A stretch of 64,000 bases of DNA, taken from positions 62,001-126,000 of the forward strand of contig NZ_AUFQ01000006.1 in NCBI RefSeq assembly GCF_000426585.1. The letters are read 5' to 3'. The number at the start of each line of letters is the position of its first letter. Position 1 is the stretch's first letter. Positions 26,683-36,454 of the stretch are shown piece by piece. This DNA is from Segatella baroniae DSM 16972 = JCM 13447 (GTDB lineage Bacteria; Bacteroidota; Bacteroidia; Bacteroidales; Bacteroidaceae). Below the pieces are notes generated by a model. The model worked only from the letters and a program-made list of their open reading frames with translations. It did not search any database and had not been told where the DNA came from. The position numbers and the translations under genes were made by a program.

Positions 26683-26703
26683 CACGCTTCGCAAAACAAA
26701 ACA

Positions 26704-27270
26704 ATGAAGACCGACAGAAAGAAACGCTTCCAAACAAGGTTCGAACGCTATTATCCCATGCTCTGCCGCATCGCCGCAGGCTACCTGGCAGACAGCGACG
26801 ACTGCGAAGACGTGGTGCAGGAACTCTTCATCAGTATCTGGAACCACGGCAAGGACGACCTGGAGGAAGACGCTTTCGTCGCCTACCTGAAAACAGCCAC
26901 CCGCAACAACTGCATCACTTTCCTGCGTCGGCACAGACGGCTCGACACCGTTTCGGCCGACACGGAAGCCTCCTTGCAGCTCAGCGACACCACGGAGAGC
27001 GAACAGCCGACCGACTACGCCACACTGCTCGACACGCTGCTGGCCCTGTTGCCGCCCAAATGCCGGGATGTCTTCATGATGAGCAAAATCCAAAAGATGA
27101 AATATAAAGAGATAGCCGCCGCGTTGGACATATCCGAAAAAACAGTAGAAAATCATATAGGCAAGGCCATTCACATCATCAGGGCCTATGCCACCTCTCA
27201 TCCGACGCTACTCTGGCTGGCTACCTGCTCACAACTAATCAATCTCGGCTTATGGAACATACAAATATAG
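26704..27270 (+). CDS. ECF-type RNA polymerase sigma factor
   Basis: The 188-residue product has region 2 (RFERYYPMLCRIAAGYLADSDDCEDVVQELFISIW) and region 4 (LPPKCRDVFMMSKIQKMKYKEIAAALDISEKTVENHIGKAIHIIR), with nothing else, as in FecI-like Bacteroidetes sigmas. It overlaps the FecR gene by 19 bases, meaning tight coupling of sigma and anti-sigma. Its likely targets are its own operon and the TonB-linked receptor downstream. Confidence 0.93.
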   Translation: MKTDRKKRFQTRFERYYPMLCRIAAGYLADSDDCEDVVQELFISIWNHGKDDLEEDAFVAYLKTATRNNCITFLRRHRRLDTVSADTEASLQLSDTTESEQPTDYATLLDTLLALLPPKCRDVFMMSKIQKMKYKEIAAALDISEKTVENHIGKAIHIIRAYATSHPTLLWLATCSQLINLGLWNIQI

Positions 27271-28187
27271 ACGCCATCCTGGCCCGCCATCTGGCTGCGG
27301 AGCCCCTCACCGAGGAGCAGCGGCAGACGCTGGAGGCCTACATCGACGCCAACGGAACGGAATATCGCCGGCTCGTCGACGCCATGGAACGCCTGGACCG
27401 GGAGGGTCGCGACATACAAGTAGACACGGCGACAGCCTGGCAAAAGGTTGAGTCACGACTGGCGGAAAGCCCCCACAAGGCTCGCGCCGTCAGGCTACGC
27501 GCTCTGTGGGTCGCAGCGGCTGCGCTGCTCCTGCTGGTGGGCTTCGGCTTCTACAGCCTCTTCGGGGAAGCGCCCGCGCAGACCTTCGCCAACCATTCGC
27601 ACCGGACGGAACAGCTGCGGCTGCCCGACGGCACGACGGTGAGGCTCCATCCCCAGGCCACGCTGGCCTACCGGGCTTCCGACCGCAAGGCCGAACGACG
27701 GGTGGAACTGACGGGACGCGCCTTCTTCGACGTGAGCCACGACGGCCGCTCCTTCACCGTGACGGCGGGAGAGATGCGAGTGGAAGTGCTGGGAACTTCG
27801 TTCTCGGTGGATGCCCGGCTCAAAGGCAACGAACGGGTGAGCGTCGAGACGGGACGGGTTCTCGTCACGGCAGCCGGACAAAAGGCCGTGCTCACGCGAG
27901 GACAGCAGGCCAGCCTCAACCACGGCACGCTGCGGAAGAGCGCCGACAGGGCCGAAACGCTTCAGCCGGTCTTCGTTTTCAAAGATACGCCGATACGCGA
28001 AGCCGTCGACAGGATGGCGCGCGAGATGGACATCAGGATAGAACTCGACCCGCAACTGGACGACGGCAACCGCATCACCACGCAGCTCCGCTCGGCCAAC
28101 CCCACGGAGGCCATCCGCGAGATCGCCCTGCTGTGCAACTGCCGATACGACTCGGTGTCGCCCATCCACTATCGAATATACAAATAA
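27252..28187 (+). CDS. FecR-family anti-sigma factor
   Basis: The 311-residue product has a cytoplasmic N-terminal domain (about 1-80), one membrane helix (ALWVAAAALLLLVGFGFYSLF, about 83-103) and a periplasmic FecR domain (LPDGTTVRLHPQATLAYRASDRKAERRVELTGRAFFDVSHDGRSFTV). A C-terminal STN-like segment (FVFKDTPIREAVDRMAREMDIRIELDPQL) completes it. It should hold the upstream sigma inactive until the receptor signals. The TonB-receptor gene begins four bases after its stop. Confidence 0.93.
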   Translation: MEHTNIDAILARHLAAEPLTEEQRQTLEAYIDANGTEYRRLVDAMERLDREGRDIQVDTATAWQKVESRLAESPHKARAVRLRALWVAAAALLLLVGFGFYSLFGEAPAQTFANHSHRTEQLRLPDGTTVRLHPQATLAYRASDRKAERRVELTGRAFFDVSHDGRSFTVTAGEMRVEVLGTSFSVDARLKGNERVSVETGRVLVTAAGQKAVLTRGQQASLNHGTLRKSADRAETLQPVFVFKDTPIREAVDRMAREMDIRIELDPQLDDGNRITTQLRSANPTEAIREIALLCNCRYDSVSPIHYRIYK

Positions 28188-28191
28188 AACT

Positions 28192-30651
28192 TTGCTTAAG
28201 ACGCTGACAATCCTCCTTCTGTCGCTGGCCTCGTTGACGGCCGGCGCGCAGAACACCGTAGCGGAAGAGACGATTCTGGTGAATCCCTCTTCTGCTACGG
28301 TGCGTTCATGGTTTGGCAGGATAGAGCGCGAGGCCCGCGTGGTGCTCTCCTACAACGAGGCGCTCATCCGCATGGACGCCGAGGTGGTCGTTCGGCTGCG
28401 AGGCCGGACGACGGTCAGGCGGCTGCTGGCCGCCGTTCTCGATGGCTACAGCTATCGGTTGGTGCCCATGGAGGGGCGCAAGTTGCTCATCCAGGTGCAA
28501 CCCGCCACGCCCCAGTCGCTGCTGCGCGACGCCAACAGCCTGGCGCAACCGCCGCAGGAACCCACGGGCACCGTGTCGGGGAGTGTCTGCGAGACCGGAA
28601 GCGGCGAGACGCTGCTGGGTGCCACCGTCACGCTGACCGACAGCAAGGGCCGCCGCCACTATGCCGTGACGGCCCAGGACGGTTCGTTCCACATCACGGC
28701 GCCGCGCGGACTGGGCCGCCTCGACATCCGCTACATGGGCTACGCGCCCCACAGCCGGCCCGTCGTCGTCGGGGCGGCGAGAAGCTATCTGAAGGTGGCC
28801 CTCAGCCCCATGGCCTTCGCCATCCGCACGGTCAGCGTGGAACGGCGCAAGAGCATGGAGGAACTCGACGAACTGGCTCCCTCCAATCTCATGGCTTTCA
28901 GCCACACGGATCTCTATTCGCAAATCCGCGTCTTGCCAGGTGTGGCGGCCTCGTCGGCCAACATGGACTTCCACGCGGCAGGCGGTTCGGCCGACGAAAA
29001 CCTGTTCCTGCTCGACGGACTGCCCATCTACAACCCCGGACACATCAATTCCATGCTGACACCGTTCAACGGCGACGTGCTCAAGAGCGTGTCGTTCTAC
29101 AACGGTTTCATACCGACGCAGTACGAAGGGCGCCTCTCCTCGGTCACCGACTCGCGGCTGCGCGACGGCAACAAGCAGGCTTTCGTCAACACGCTGTCGC
29201 TCGACATGCCGGCGGCCTCGTTCGCTTCGGAAGGTCCTCTCCTCAAGAACAAACTGTCATACCTGGTCGGCGGCCGCCACAGCTGGCTCGACTTCTTCGA
29301 CCGCTACGTGTCGGAGGACAACCGCATGAACCACTCTTTCTACGACATGAACGTCAAATTGTCGCTGCAACTCGACTCGGTGACGTCGCTGTCGTTCTCC
29401 ACCTACAACTCCACCGACGACTACCGCGACGACGAAGAACGGCGGTCGACCTCGACGCTGCACTGGAACAACCAGCTCTATGCGCTCCACTTCAACACCC
29501 ACGTGACGCCGACGATCGCCAACAACACGTCGGTGGCCTACGCGCGCCATGCCACAAGGGCCAACCCGGAGGCCTTCGGCTTCGAGAACAAGGGCGAACT
29601 CTACAACCGCATCCGCACCGTCCACGTCAACACGCAGTTCACCTACACGCCCGGCAGCTTCTACACGCTGCGCTGGGGCATGAAGGGAATCATGGAAAAG
29701 TACGAGCTGACGGCCTTCGGAACCGACCTGAAGAACAGCTGGGAGCCCATCAACCAGCTCTCGCTCTACTACGACAACCGGCTGCGGATCACGCCGCAAC
29801 TCTACGCGCAGGTGGGAGTCAACTTCCTGAGCTACCTTCCGCGCCACAGCCGGAAGTACAGCAGCATCCAACCCCGCCTGTCGGTGAAGTACGCTCCCGG
29901 CCCCGACAACATGCTCTATGCCAACCTGTCGCGCACCGAACAGTTCTTCCACCACGTCAGGATGATAGACATCGCCACGCCCTACGACTTCATCATGCCC
30001 AGCATAGAGGGCTTCAAGCCCAGCACGGCCACCCATCTCGAGGTGGGATGGAAGCACTACACGCGCCACGGCATACTCGAACTGTCGGCCTACTACAAGC
30101 AACGGCGGGGCGTGCTGGCCCTCCGCCCCGACTTCTACCTCGAAGACAGCAACTGGAGCAAGTGGATCATGCGCGGCAACGGCGACAGCCGCGGCGTGGG
30201 ACTGTACTACTACGACGGGCTCGGAGCGTGGAAGTGGCAGGCCTCCTACACCTGGTCCAAGAGCCGGGAGTGGTTTCCGCTGCTGGCCCACCTCGGCAAG
30301 CTGCCCGCGCTGCACGACATGCCGCACGTGGCCAACGCCGTCCTCTCGTACCAACTGGGCAAGACGTCGCTCTTCACGCTGGGCGGCAACCTGCATTCGG
30401 GCCGCATCATCATCGACGAGCATGACGAAAGCGACGGCTACGCCTCGTTCCGCAAGTCGCGCGACCCACTGCGCTTCCGCATCGACGCCAGCTACACGTT
30501 CCAAAAGGACTTCGGCAAGTCGCAGCTCCTGGCCCGCCTGGGGCTCTACAACATCGTGGGCAACCCCTCGGAGGACGAAATGCTCTACTATTTCTCCATC
30601 AAGATTCAGGAACGCTGCATGCCTTTCGGCACCATCTCGTTCAGATTCTGA
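28192..30651 (+). CDS. TonB-dependent outer-membrane receptor with signalling domain
   Basis: The 819-residue product has a signal peptide (KTLTILLLSLASLTAGAQ). An STN-like domain (about 25-105, SYNEALIRMDAEVVVRLRGRTTVRRLLAAVLDGYSYRLV) presumably contacts FecR. A carboxypeptidase-D-like domain (about 125-205), a plug (about 225-340, with LLDGLPIYNPGH) and a barrel ending in Phe follow. The start is TTG: no ATG or GTG lies between the upstream in-frame stop and the signal peptide, and the TTG sits exactly where a signal peptide should begin. With the sigma and FecR genes it forms a trans-envelope signalling set. The ligand is unknown. Confidence 0.88.
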   Translation: MLKTLTILLLSLASLTAGAQNTVAEETILVNPSSATVRSWFGRIEREARVVLSYNEALIRMDAEVVVRLRGRTTVRRLLAAVLDGYSYRLVPMEGRKLLIQVQPATPQSLLRDANSLAQPPQEPTGTVSGSVCETGSGETLLGATVTLTDSKGRRHYAVTAQDGSFHITAPRGLGRLDIRYMGYAPHSRPVVVGAARSYLKVALSPMAFAIRTVSVERRKSMEELDELAPSNLMAFSHTDLYSQIRVLPGVAASSANMDFHAAGGSADENLFLLDGLPIYNPGHINSMLTPFNGDVLKSVSFYNGFIPTQYEGRLSSVTDSRLRDGNKQAFVNTLSLDMPAASFASEGPLLKNKLSYLVGGRHSWLDFFDRYVSEDNRMNHSFYDMNVKLSLQLDSVTSLSFSTYNSTDDYRDDEERRSTSTLHWNNQLYALHFNTHVTPTIANNTSVAYARHATRANPEAFGFENKGELYNRIRTVHVNTQFTYTPGSFYTLRWGMKGIMEKYELTAFGTDLKNSWEPINQLSLYYDNRLRITPQLYAQVGVNFLSYLPRHSRKYSSIQPRLSVKYAPGPDNMLYANLSRTEQFFHHVRMIDIATPYDFIMPSIEGFKPSTATHLEVGWKHYTRHGILELSAYYKQRRGVLALRPDFYLEDSNWSKWIMRGNGDSRGVGLYYYDGLGAWKWQASYTWSKSREWFPLLAHLGKLPALHDMPHVANAVLSYQLGKTSLFTLGGNLHSGRIIIDEHDESDGYASFRKSRDPLRFRIDASYTFQKDFGKSQLLARLGLYNIVGNPSEDEMLYYFSIKIQERCMPFGTISFRF

Positions 30652-30655
30652 GCCT

Positions 30656-30683
30656 TCGGACAAGGCGGGGCAAGCCTGTCCGA
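30656..30683 (+). terminator. Possible hairpin terminator after the TonB receptor
   Basis: TCGGACA (30656-30662) pairs with TGTCCGA (30677-30683), with an inner GGC/GCC pairing and one bulged A. There is no T run, so termination is uncertain. Confidence 0.4.
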
Positions 30684-30732
30684 CGAGACCTTTCCGGCCG
30701 GTCGGCCACCCCCTTCCCGCCCTTCACCCCAC

Positions 30733-30761
30733 AAAAAAAGGCGACCCCCATGGAGTCGCCT
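30733..30761 (-). terminator. Terminator of the HU gene
   Basis: On the minus strand AGGCGAC, a 9-base loop and GTCGCCT are followed by TTTTTTT (plus-strand A run at 30733-30739). Confidence 0.8.
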
Positions 30762-30788
30762 CAATATCTTTGGCAATTGCAGGCCCGA

Positions 30789-31064
30789 TTACTTGTTCAC
30801 GGCGTCGGCAAGTTCTGCGCCGGCCTTGAACTTGGCCACCTTCTTGGCTGCGATGGCAATCTTCTGCTTCGTTGCGGGGTTGATACCTTCGCGGGCAGGA
30901 CGCTCGTTTACGCTGAAAGTACCGAAGCCTACGAGCTGGATTTTGTCACCGGCTACGAGCGCGTCCTTGAGGGCTGCCACGGTAGCGTCCAATGCTTTCT
31001 TTGCATCTGCTTTGCTCAGGTTGGCACCTGCTGCAATTTTCTCAACTAATTCTGTCTTGTTCAT
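30789..31064 (-). CDS. hup: HU-family DNA-binding protein
   Basis: The 91-residue histone-like protein starts MNKTELVEKIAAGANLSKADAKKALDA. The beta-arm region GFGTFSVNERPAREGINPATKQKI carries the signature GFGxF and the Pro at the tip that intercalates into DNA. It binds and bends the nucleoid nonspecifically. The ATG at 31064 was preferred over an in-frame upstream codon that would add 22 unrelated residues. It is a single gene with its own promoter and terminator. Confidence 0.97.
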   Translation of the reverse strand: MNKTELVEKIAAGANLSKADAKKALDATVAALKDALVAGDKIQLVGFGTFSVNERPAREGINPATKQKIAIAAKKVAKFKAGAELADAVNK

Positions 31065-31116
31065 AATTTGAAGTATTAAATGGTTATGTATGAATGAGTT
31101 CCCCCTTAATTCTTCG

Positions 31117-31147
31117 CAAATATAGGGCATTCATTTTATAATCCAAA
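31117..31147 (-). promoter_or_regulatory. Promoter of the HU gene
   Basis: On the minus strand TTTG (complement of 31144-31147), 19 bases, TATATTTG (complement of 31117-31124). A divergent TACTTTTG at 31230-31237 could serve the rhomboid gene. Confidence 0.7.
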
Positions 31148-31279
31148 CAAAAAAATCAAAAAAGTGGCATATTTTTTGAAATTTTTGGGCTAACACTCGC
31201 ATTTTATGGGCTTTATGCAATATTTTTCGTACTTTTGCCGCATTATTATAGATCGACAAATAGACATAGAAATAAGGTA

Positions 31280-32227
31280 ATGAGAACAATACCGACCATC
31301 ACCAAGAACCTGCTCATCATCAATGTAGTCATCTTTTTGGCAAGTTATCTGGCCGGAGCCGACGCCTACGGAAACCTGAGCCTGAACGACATGTTCGGCC
31401 TCCACTTCTTCATGGCGCCCGACTTCCACCTCTACCAGCTGCTGACCTACATGTTCATGCACGCCAACTTCACCCACTTGCTGTTCAACATGTTCGCGTT
31501 GTGGATGTTCGGCTGCGTGGTGGAGAACGTGTGGGGGCCTCGAAAGTTCCTCTTCTATTACCTCGCGTGCGGCATTGGCGCCGGCCTGTTCCAGGAGGCG
31601 GCCCAGTTCGGCCAGTTCTACATGCTGGCCTCCGACCAGATTCCGGGCTTCTCGGTCGGCGACATCGGCATGGTGGCCCACAACAGCGCGACCCTGCTCA
31701 ACCAATGGACCACGGTGGGGGCCTCGGGGGCCGTCTACGCCATCCTGCTGGCCTTCGGAATGCTCTTCCCCGAAGAGCGGATATTCATCTTCCCGCTGCC
31801 CATTCCCATCAAGGCCAAGTGGTTCGTGGCCCTCTACGCGGGCATTGAACTCTTCTCGGCCATGAGCGGTCGGGGCGGCAACGTGGCCCACCTGGCCCAC
31901 TTGGGCGGCATGGTGTTTGGCTTCTTCATGATCCGCTACTGGCGAAGGCACCCCTCGGGAGGCTACAGCCGGTCGGCGGGAGAGCAGTTTTTCGACAACC
32001 TGCGCAACGTCTGGGAGCGACGCAGCCACCGCCCTTCGTCGTCCGCTTATGACAAAAAAGACAGCGACACCACCGGCGCGCATGGCAGCGACTGGGACTA
32101 CAACGCCCGCAAGCAGCGCGAACAGGCGGAGATAGACCGCATTCTCGACAAGATACGACAGAGCGGATACGACAGTCTGACGGCCGAAGAGAAGCAGCGA
32201 CTCTTCGACAGCAGCAACCACAGCTGA
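31280..32227 (+). CDS. Rhomboid-family intramembrane serine protease
   Basis: The 315-residue product has about six membrane helices. GASGAVYAIL supplies the nucleophile (Ser149) and NVAHLAHLGGMVFGF the catalytic His (about His207). MHANFTHLLFNMFALWMFG is the conserved HxxxNM region. A soluble C-terminal tail of about 90 residues (from about 225) is charged and ends in a helix (AEIDRILDKIRQSGYDSLTAEEKQRLFD), a C-terminal motif seen in several Bacteroidetes rhomboids. The ATG at 31280 gives MRTIPTITKN, directly before the first helix. The EEP gene follows after eight bases. Confidence 0.92.
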   Translation: MRTIPTITKNLLIINVVIFLASYLAGADAYGNLSLNDMFGLHFFMAPDFHLYQLLTYMFMHANFTHLLFNMFALWMFGCVVENVWGPRKFLFYYLACGIGAGLFQEAAQFGQFYMLASDQIPGFSVGDIGMVAHNSATLLNQWTTVGASGAVYAILLAFGMLFPEERIFIFPLPIPIKAKWFVALYAGIELFSAMSGRGGNVAHLAHLGGMVFGFFMIRYWRRHPSGGYSRSAGEQFFDNLRNVWERRSHRPSSSAYDKKDSDTTGAHGSDWDYNARKQREQAEIDRILDKIRQSGYDSLTAEEKQRLFDSSNHS

Positions 32228-32235
32228 CACCCGGC

Positions 32236-33357
32236 ATGCTCAAACGACTCAAGAACTTTACCCTGCACGCGATGGCGGGGGCCAACATCGCCAACATCGC
32301 GCTCATGCTGCTGGTGGGTTATTCCGACAGGATAGACCCGCTGAGCCACAGCCATCTGGCCATGGCGGGCCTGGCATTTCCCATATTCCTGGCGGTGAAT
32401 ATGGGATTCGTCGTTTTTTGGGTGCTCTTCAGGCTGCGCGGCGTCGTCATCCCCTTGGCGGGCTACCTGCTCTGCTTCGGCCCCTTGCGCACCTACATGC
32501 CCTTCAACCGCCAACATAAGGTGCCCGAGGGGGCCATCAAGGTGATGTCGTACAACGTCTGGAACTTCGGCGACTGGCAGACGCCGCCCGGCGAGGACAA
32601 CGCCATCCTGGACTACCTGCGCCGGGAGCGGCCCGACATCCTCTGCCTGCAAGAGGCTTCGACCGTCGTCATCGGCCAGGCCCGCGTCGACGCCGTGCTC
32701 GCCCCCATCTACCAATACAAGGACACGGCCCGGGTGGGCAGCTACGACGGGCTGACGCTCTACAGCCGCTACCCCATCCTCAGCCGCGAGCGCATCCACT
32801 ATCCCTCGCAGGGCAACCAGAGCATGGCCTACGAACTGAAGATCGGGGCCGACACCGTCATCGTCATCAACAACCATCTGGAAAGCACAGGCTTCTCGAC
32901 CGAGGAAAAGGAGCAGTTTCACCAGCTTGCCAAAGGAGAAATGAAAGCCAAGGAAGCACAAAACGAGTCGCGACAAGTCATCTCCAAGCTCGCGAAAGCT
33001 GTGCGGAAGCGAGCCCCACAGGCCGACGCCGTGGCCCGCTACATCAGTCGGCACAGCGGCAGGAGCATTATTCTCTGCGGCGACTTCAACGACAGTCCCA
33101 TCTCCTACACCCACCGCAAGATTGCCGAAAACTTGACCGACTGTTACGTGGAGACAGGAAACGGCCCCGGAATCAGTTACCACCGCGCCCGCATCTTCGT
33201 GCGGATAGACAACATCATGTGCTCCAAGGACTGGCAACCCTACGGCTGCAAAGTGGACGACCGCGTCAAACTGAGCGACCATTACCCCATCCTTTGCTGG
33301 CTGAAAAAAAAGCGCAAAACCATAAAAAGACGAATATTAAGTCGTAATTTTTTTTAA
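32236..33357 (+). CDS. Membrane-anchored endonuclease/exonuclease/phosphatase-family protein
   Basis: The 373-residue product has two or three hydrophobic segments in the first 90 residues, then an EEP-fold domain with the full metal-site set: KVMSYNVWNFG (Asn), PDILCLQEAS (Glu), GDFNDSP (Asp and Asn) and LSDHYPILCWL (Asp-His). The family includes DNases, phosphodiesterases and lipid phosphatases, so the substrate is open. It lies eight bases after the rhomboid gene, a pairing common in Bacteroidales. The C-terminus ends in a basic run (KKKRKTIKRRILSRNFF). Confidence 0.85.
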   Translation: MLKRLKNFTLHAMAGANIANIALMLLVGYSDRIDPLSHSHLAMAGLAFPIFLAVNMGFVVFWVLFRLRGVVIPLAGYLLCFGPLRTYMPFNRQHKVPEGAIKVMSYNVWNFGDWQTPPGEDNAILDYLRRERPDILCLQEASTVVIGQARVDAVLAPIYQYKDTARVGSYDGLTLYSRYPILSRERIHYPSQGNQSMAYELKIGADTVIVINNHLESTGFSTEEKEQFHQLAKGEMKAKEAQNESRQVISKLAKAVRKRAPQADAVARYISRHSGRSIILCGDFNDSPISYTHRKIAENLTDCYVETGNGPGISYHRARIFVRIDNIMCSKDWQPYGCKVDDRVKLSDHYPILCWLKKKRKTIKRRILSRNFF

Positions 33358-33466
33358 ACTCCGAAAAAATACTTATCTTTGCACGACTTCATTCTATAGC
33401 CTTTATAGATAACAAGTTATCGAAACGGATGATTCGAAAAACAAATAATCAATAATATAACCAACA

Positions 33467-36451
33467 ATGCAAAACAAAGGAATTGTAATTTGCACTGCTG
33501 TCCTTCTGACACTTGCAAGCATTTTCTATTTGTCGTTCTCGGCTGCGACCCATTATTACGACAGCCAAGCCGCAAAAATCAAAGACCCCATCGCCCAACA
33601 AGACTACAAGGATTCTGTAAAGTATCTGGGAATTTACTCTTATCAGAAATGCTTGGAGACCCAGATCGGACTCGGACTCGACCTGAAGGGCGGCATGAAC
33701 GTCATCCTTGAGATTTCCGTGCCCGACGTCGTCGAGACACTGGCCGACCACAAGACCGACCTGGCCTTCACGAAATCAATGAAAGAAGCCAGGGCCGAGG
33801 AAGAGACGAGCCAGAGAGACTTCATCACGCTCTTCGTCAACGCCTTCAAGAAGAACGCCCCCGGCCGCCGGCTGGCGGAGATTTTCGCCACCCAACAGCT
33901 GCAGGGCAAGGTTTCGCCGCAGAGCACCGACTCTGAAGTGGAGAAGGTGTTGCGCGACGAAGTGCAGTCGGCCATCGACAACTCCTTCAACGTTGTCCGC
34001 ACACGTATCGACAAGTTTGGCGTCGTTCAGCCAAACATCCAGAAACTCGAAGGCCAGACCGGCCGCATCATGGTCGAAATGCCGGGTATCAAGGAGCCGG
34101 AGCGCATGCGCAAACTGCTGCAAGGCAGCGCCAACCTGGAGTTCTGGGAGACCTACAACGCCGAAGAAATCATCCCCTATCTGCAACAACTCGACAGCCG
34201 CATGGCCAGCGTCGACACCGAAGCCGACACGCTGAAGACCGACACTTCGGCCGTCGCCAAGCCCGCAGCGAAGAAGGCCGCGCCGCAGTTCACGCTGAAG
34301 GAGAAGGCCGGAAAGAAGGCCGTCGCCGCCAATTCCGACGCCCAGATGGAAGCCGCCAAGAAGCTCCACCCGCTGCTCGCCATGCTCCAGACCACCGGCC
34401 AGAACTCTCTGGCCCTCGTAGGCTATGCCAGCGTCCGCGACACGGCCGCCATCAACAAGATCATCTACAGCGACCTGGCCAAGCAAGTGCTGCCTTCCGA
34501 CGTGCGCCTGCTGTGGAGCGCCAAGCCCGCCGACGGCATCCAAGCCAAGAACATCTACGAACTCTACGCGCTGAAGGTGACCTCCAGCAACGGCCGCGCG
34601 CCGCTTGAAGGCGACGTTGTGACCGACGCCAGCGACCAGTTCAACAACCTGACCGGCCAACCGGAGGTCTCCATGAGCATGAACTCCGAGGGAGCGCGCC
34701 GCTGGGCCGCCCTCACCAAGGCCAATGTGGGCAAGGCCATCGCCATCGTGCTGGACGGCGTGGTTTACTCCGCCCCGCGCGTGAACGGCGAAATCGACGG
34801 CGGACAGTCGTCCATATCGGGCAACTTCACCATCGAAGACACCAAAGACCTGGCCAACACCTTGAAGTCGGGCCGCATGCCGGCCCCCGCCCGCATCGTA
34901 CAGGAAGAGGTGGTGGGCCCCACTTTGGGTGCCGCCTCCATCCAGCAGGGCGTCGTTTCGTTCGTCATCGCCTTCATCCTGCTGATATTCTACATGCTGG
35001 CCATGTACAACTTCATCCCCGGCATGATCGCCAACTGCGCGCTGATCATCAACGTATTCTTCACGTTGGGCATTCTGACGTCGTTCCAGGCCGCACTGAC
35101 GATGAGCGGTATCGCCGGTATGGTGCTGTCGCTGGGTACGGCGGTCGACGCCAACGTGCTCATCTATGAGCGCATCAAGGAGGAGCTGCGCGCCGGCAAG
35201 CAGATGAGACAGGCCGTCAACGCCGGCTACAGCAACGCTTTCAGCGCCATCTTCGACTCCAACTTGACCTCGTTGATCACCGGTGTCATCCTCTACATGT
35301 TCGGTACAGGCCCCATCCAGGGCTTCGCCACGACCTGGATCATCGGTATCGTCTGCTCGTTCTTCAGTGCCGTTTACCTCACCCGCCTGGTTTATGAGTA
35401 CAAACTGAACCACGACAAGTGGACGAACCTCAAGTTCTGGACACCCATTTCAGCCAATCTGATGCAGGGGAAGAACTACAAGTTCATGTCAGCCTACAAG
35501 ACCACGTTCGCCATGGCGGCAGCCGCCATCGTGCTGTTCTGCGCCAGCTTCGTCGTGAGAGGCCTGGCCAGGAGCATCGACTTCACCGGCGGACGCAACT
35601 ATGTGGTGCAGTTCGAGAAGTCGACCGAGCCGGAGCAGGTACGCGAAGTGCTGGGCCACATCTTCCCCGGCTGCACTTCGAGCGCCCTCTCTCTGGGTAC
35701 CGACAACAAGACCATCCGCATTTCGACCAACTACAAGATTGAGTCCAACAGCCCGACGGTCGACGACGAGGCCGAGACCATGCTCTACAACGGACTGAAG
35801 AAGGCCGGCATGGTGAGCCAGAAGAGCGTCGACGACTTCAAGAATCCCGACGTCCGCCAGGGCGGTTCCATCATCAGCAGCTCGAAGGTAGGCCCCTCGG
35901 TGGCCAAGGATGTGACCTATGGCGCCATCATCAGCGTGCTCATCGCCCTGGTGGCCATCTTCCTCTACATCTTCGTGCGCTTCCGCAACATCGCCTTCTC
36001 TGTAGGTTCGACCGTTGCCCTGGGCCTCGACGCCATCACCGTCATCGGTTTGTTCTCGCTCTTGCAGGGCCTGCTGCCGTTCTCGCTGGAAGTGGACCAG
36101 ACGTTCATCGGTGCCGTGCTGACCGTCATCGGTTACTCCATCAACGACAAGGTGGTGGTGTTCGACCGCATCCGTGAGAATCTGAAGCTGCATCCGAAGC
36201 ACGACATCCAGAATCTCTTCAACGACTCCATCAACCAGACCTTGGCGCGTACCATCAACACGTCGTTCTCCACGTTGATCGTGCTGCTCGTCATCCTGCT
36301 CCTCGGCGGCAAGAGCATTCAGCCTTTCGCCTTCGCCATGACCATGGGTGTCGTGACCGGTACGCTCAGCTCCATCTTCATCGCCTCTCCCATCGCGTTC
36401 CTCGTGATGGGACGCTCCATCCGCAAGGAGGAGGCCGTGGCGGTAGCATAA
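33467..36451 (+). CDS. secDF: Fused protein translocase subunit SecDF
   Basis: This single 994-residue protein joins SecD and SecF, which use the proton gradient to help complete Sec export. The SecD signature GLGLDLKGGMNVILEI is at about 64-80, GRMPAPARIVQEEVVGPTLG begins the SecD membrane half, and SIDFTGGRNYVVQF (about 704) marks the SecF half. Twelve membrane helices fit. A stretch at about 245-300 (Ala/Lys-rich, AKPAAKKAAPQ...) looks like an extra insertion in the first periplasmic domain. A -7 box (TATCTTTG at 33374-33381) with a weak -33 lies upstream. Confidence 0.96.
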   Translation: MQNKGIVICTAVLLTLASIFYLSFSAATHYYDSQAAKIKDPIAQQDYKDSVKYLGIYSYQKCLETQIGLGLDLKGGMNVILEISVPDVVETLADHKTDLAFTKSMKEARAEEETSQRDFITLFVNAFKKNAPGRRLAEIFATQQLQGKVSPQSTDSEVEKVLRDEVQSAIDNSFNVVRTRIDKFGVVQPNIQKLEGQTGRIMVEMPGIKEPERMRKLLQGSANLEFWETYNAEEIIPYLQQLDSRMASVDTEADTLKTDTSAVAKPAAKKAAPQFTLKEKAGKKAVAANSDAQMEAAKKLHPLLAMLQTTGQNSLALVGYASVRDTAAINKIIYSDLAKQVLPSDVRLLWSAKPADGIQAKNIYELYALKVTSSNGRAPLEGDVVTDASDQFNNLTGQPEVSMSMNSEGARRWAALTKANVGKAIAIVLDGVVYSAPRVNGEIDGGQSSISGNFTIEDTKDLANTLKSGRMPAPARIVQEEVVGPTLGAASIQQGVVSFVIAFILLIFYMLAMYNFIPGMIANCALIINVFFTLGILTSFQAALTMSGIAGMVLSLGTAVDANVLIYERIKEELRAGKQMRQAVNAGYSNAFSAIFDSNLTSLITGVILYMFGTGPIQGFATTWIIGIVCSFFSAVYLTRLVYEYKLNHDKWTNLKFWTPISANLMQGKNYKFMSAYKTTFAMAAAAIVLFCASFVVRGLARSIDFTGGRNYVVQFEKSTEPEQVREVLGHIFPGCTSSALSLGTDNKTIRISTNYKIESNSPTVDDEAETMLYNGLKKAGMVSQKSVDDFKNPDVRQGGSIISSSKVGPSVAKDVTYGAIISVLIALVAIFLYIFVRFRNIAFSVGSTVALGLDAITVIGLFSLLQGLLPFSLEVDQTFIGAVLTVIGYSINDKVVVFDRIRENLKLHPKHDIQNLFNDSINQTLARTINTSFSTLIVLLVILLLGGKSIQPFAFAMTMGVVTGTLSSIFIASPIAFLVMGRSIRKEEAVAVA

Positions 36452-36454
36452 TAC

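Noticed and set aside
28192..28210. A missing start or frameshift at the TonB-receptor gene because no ATG is present
   Set aside because: A TTG four bases after the FecR stop gives a complete signal peptide, so a rare start codon is the simpler reading.
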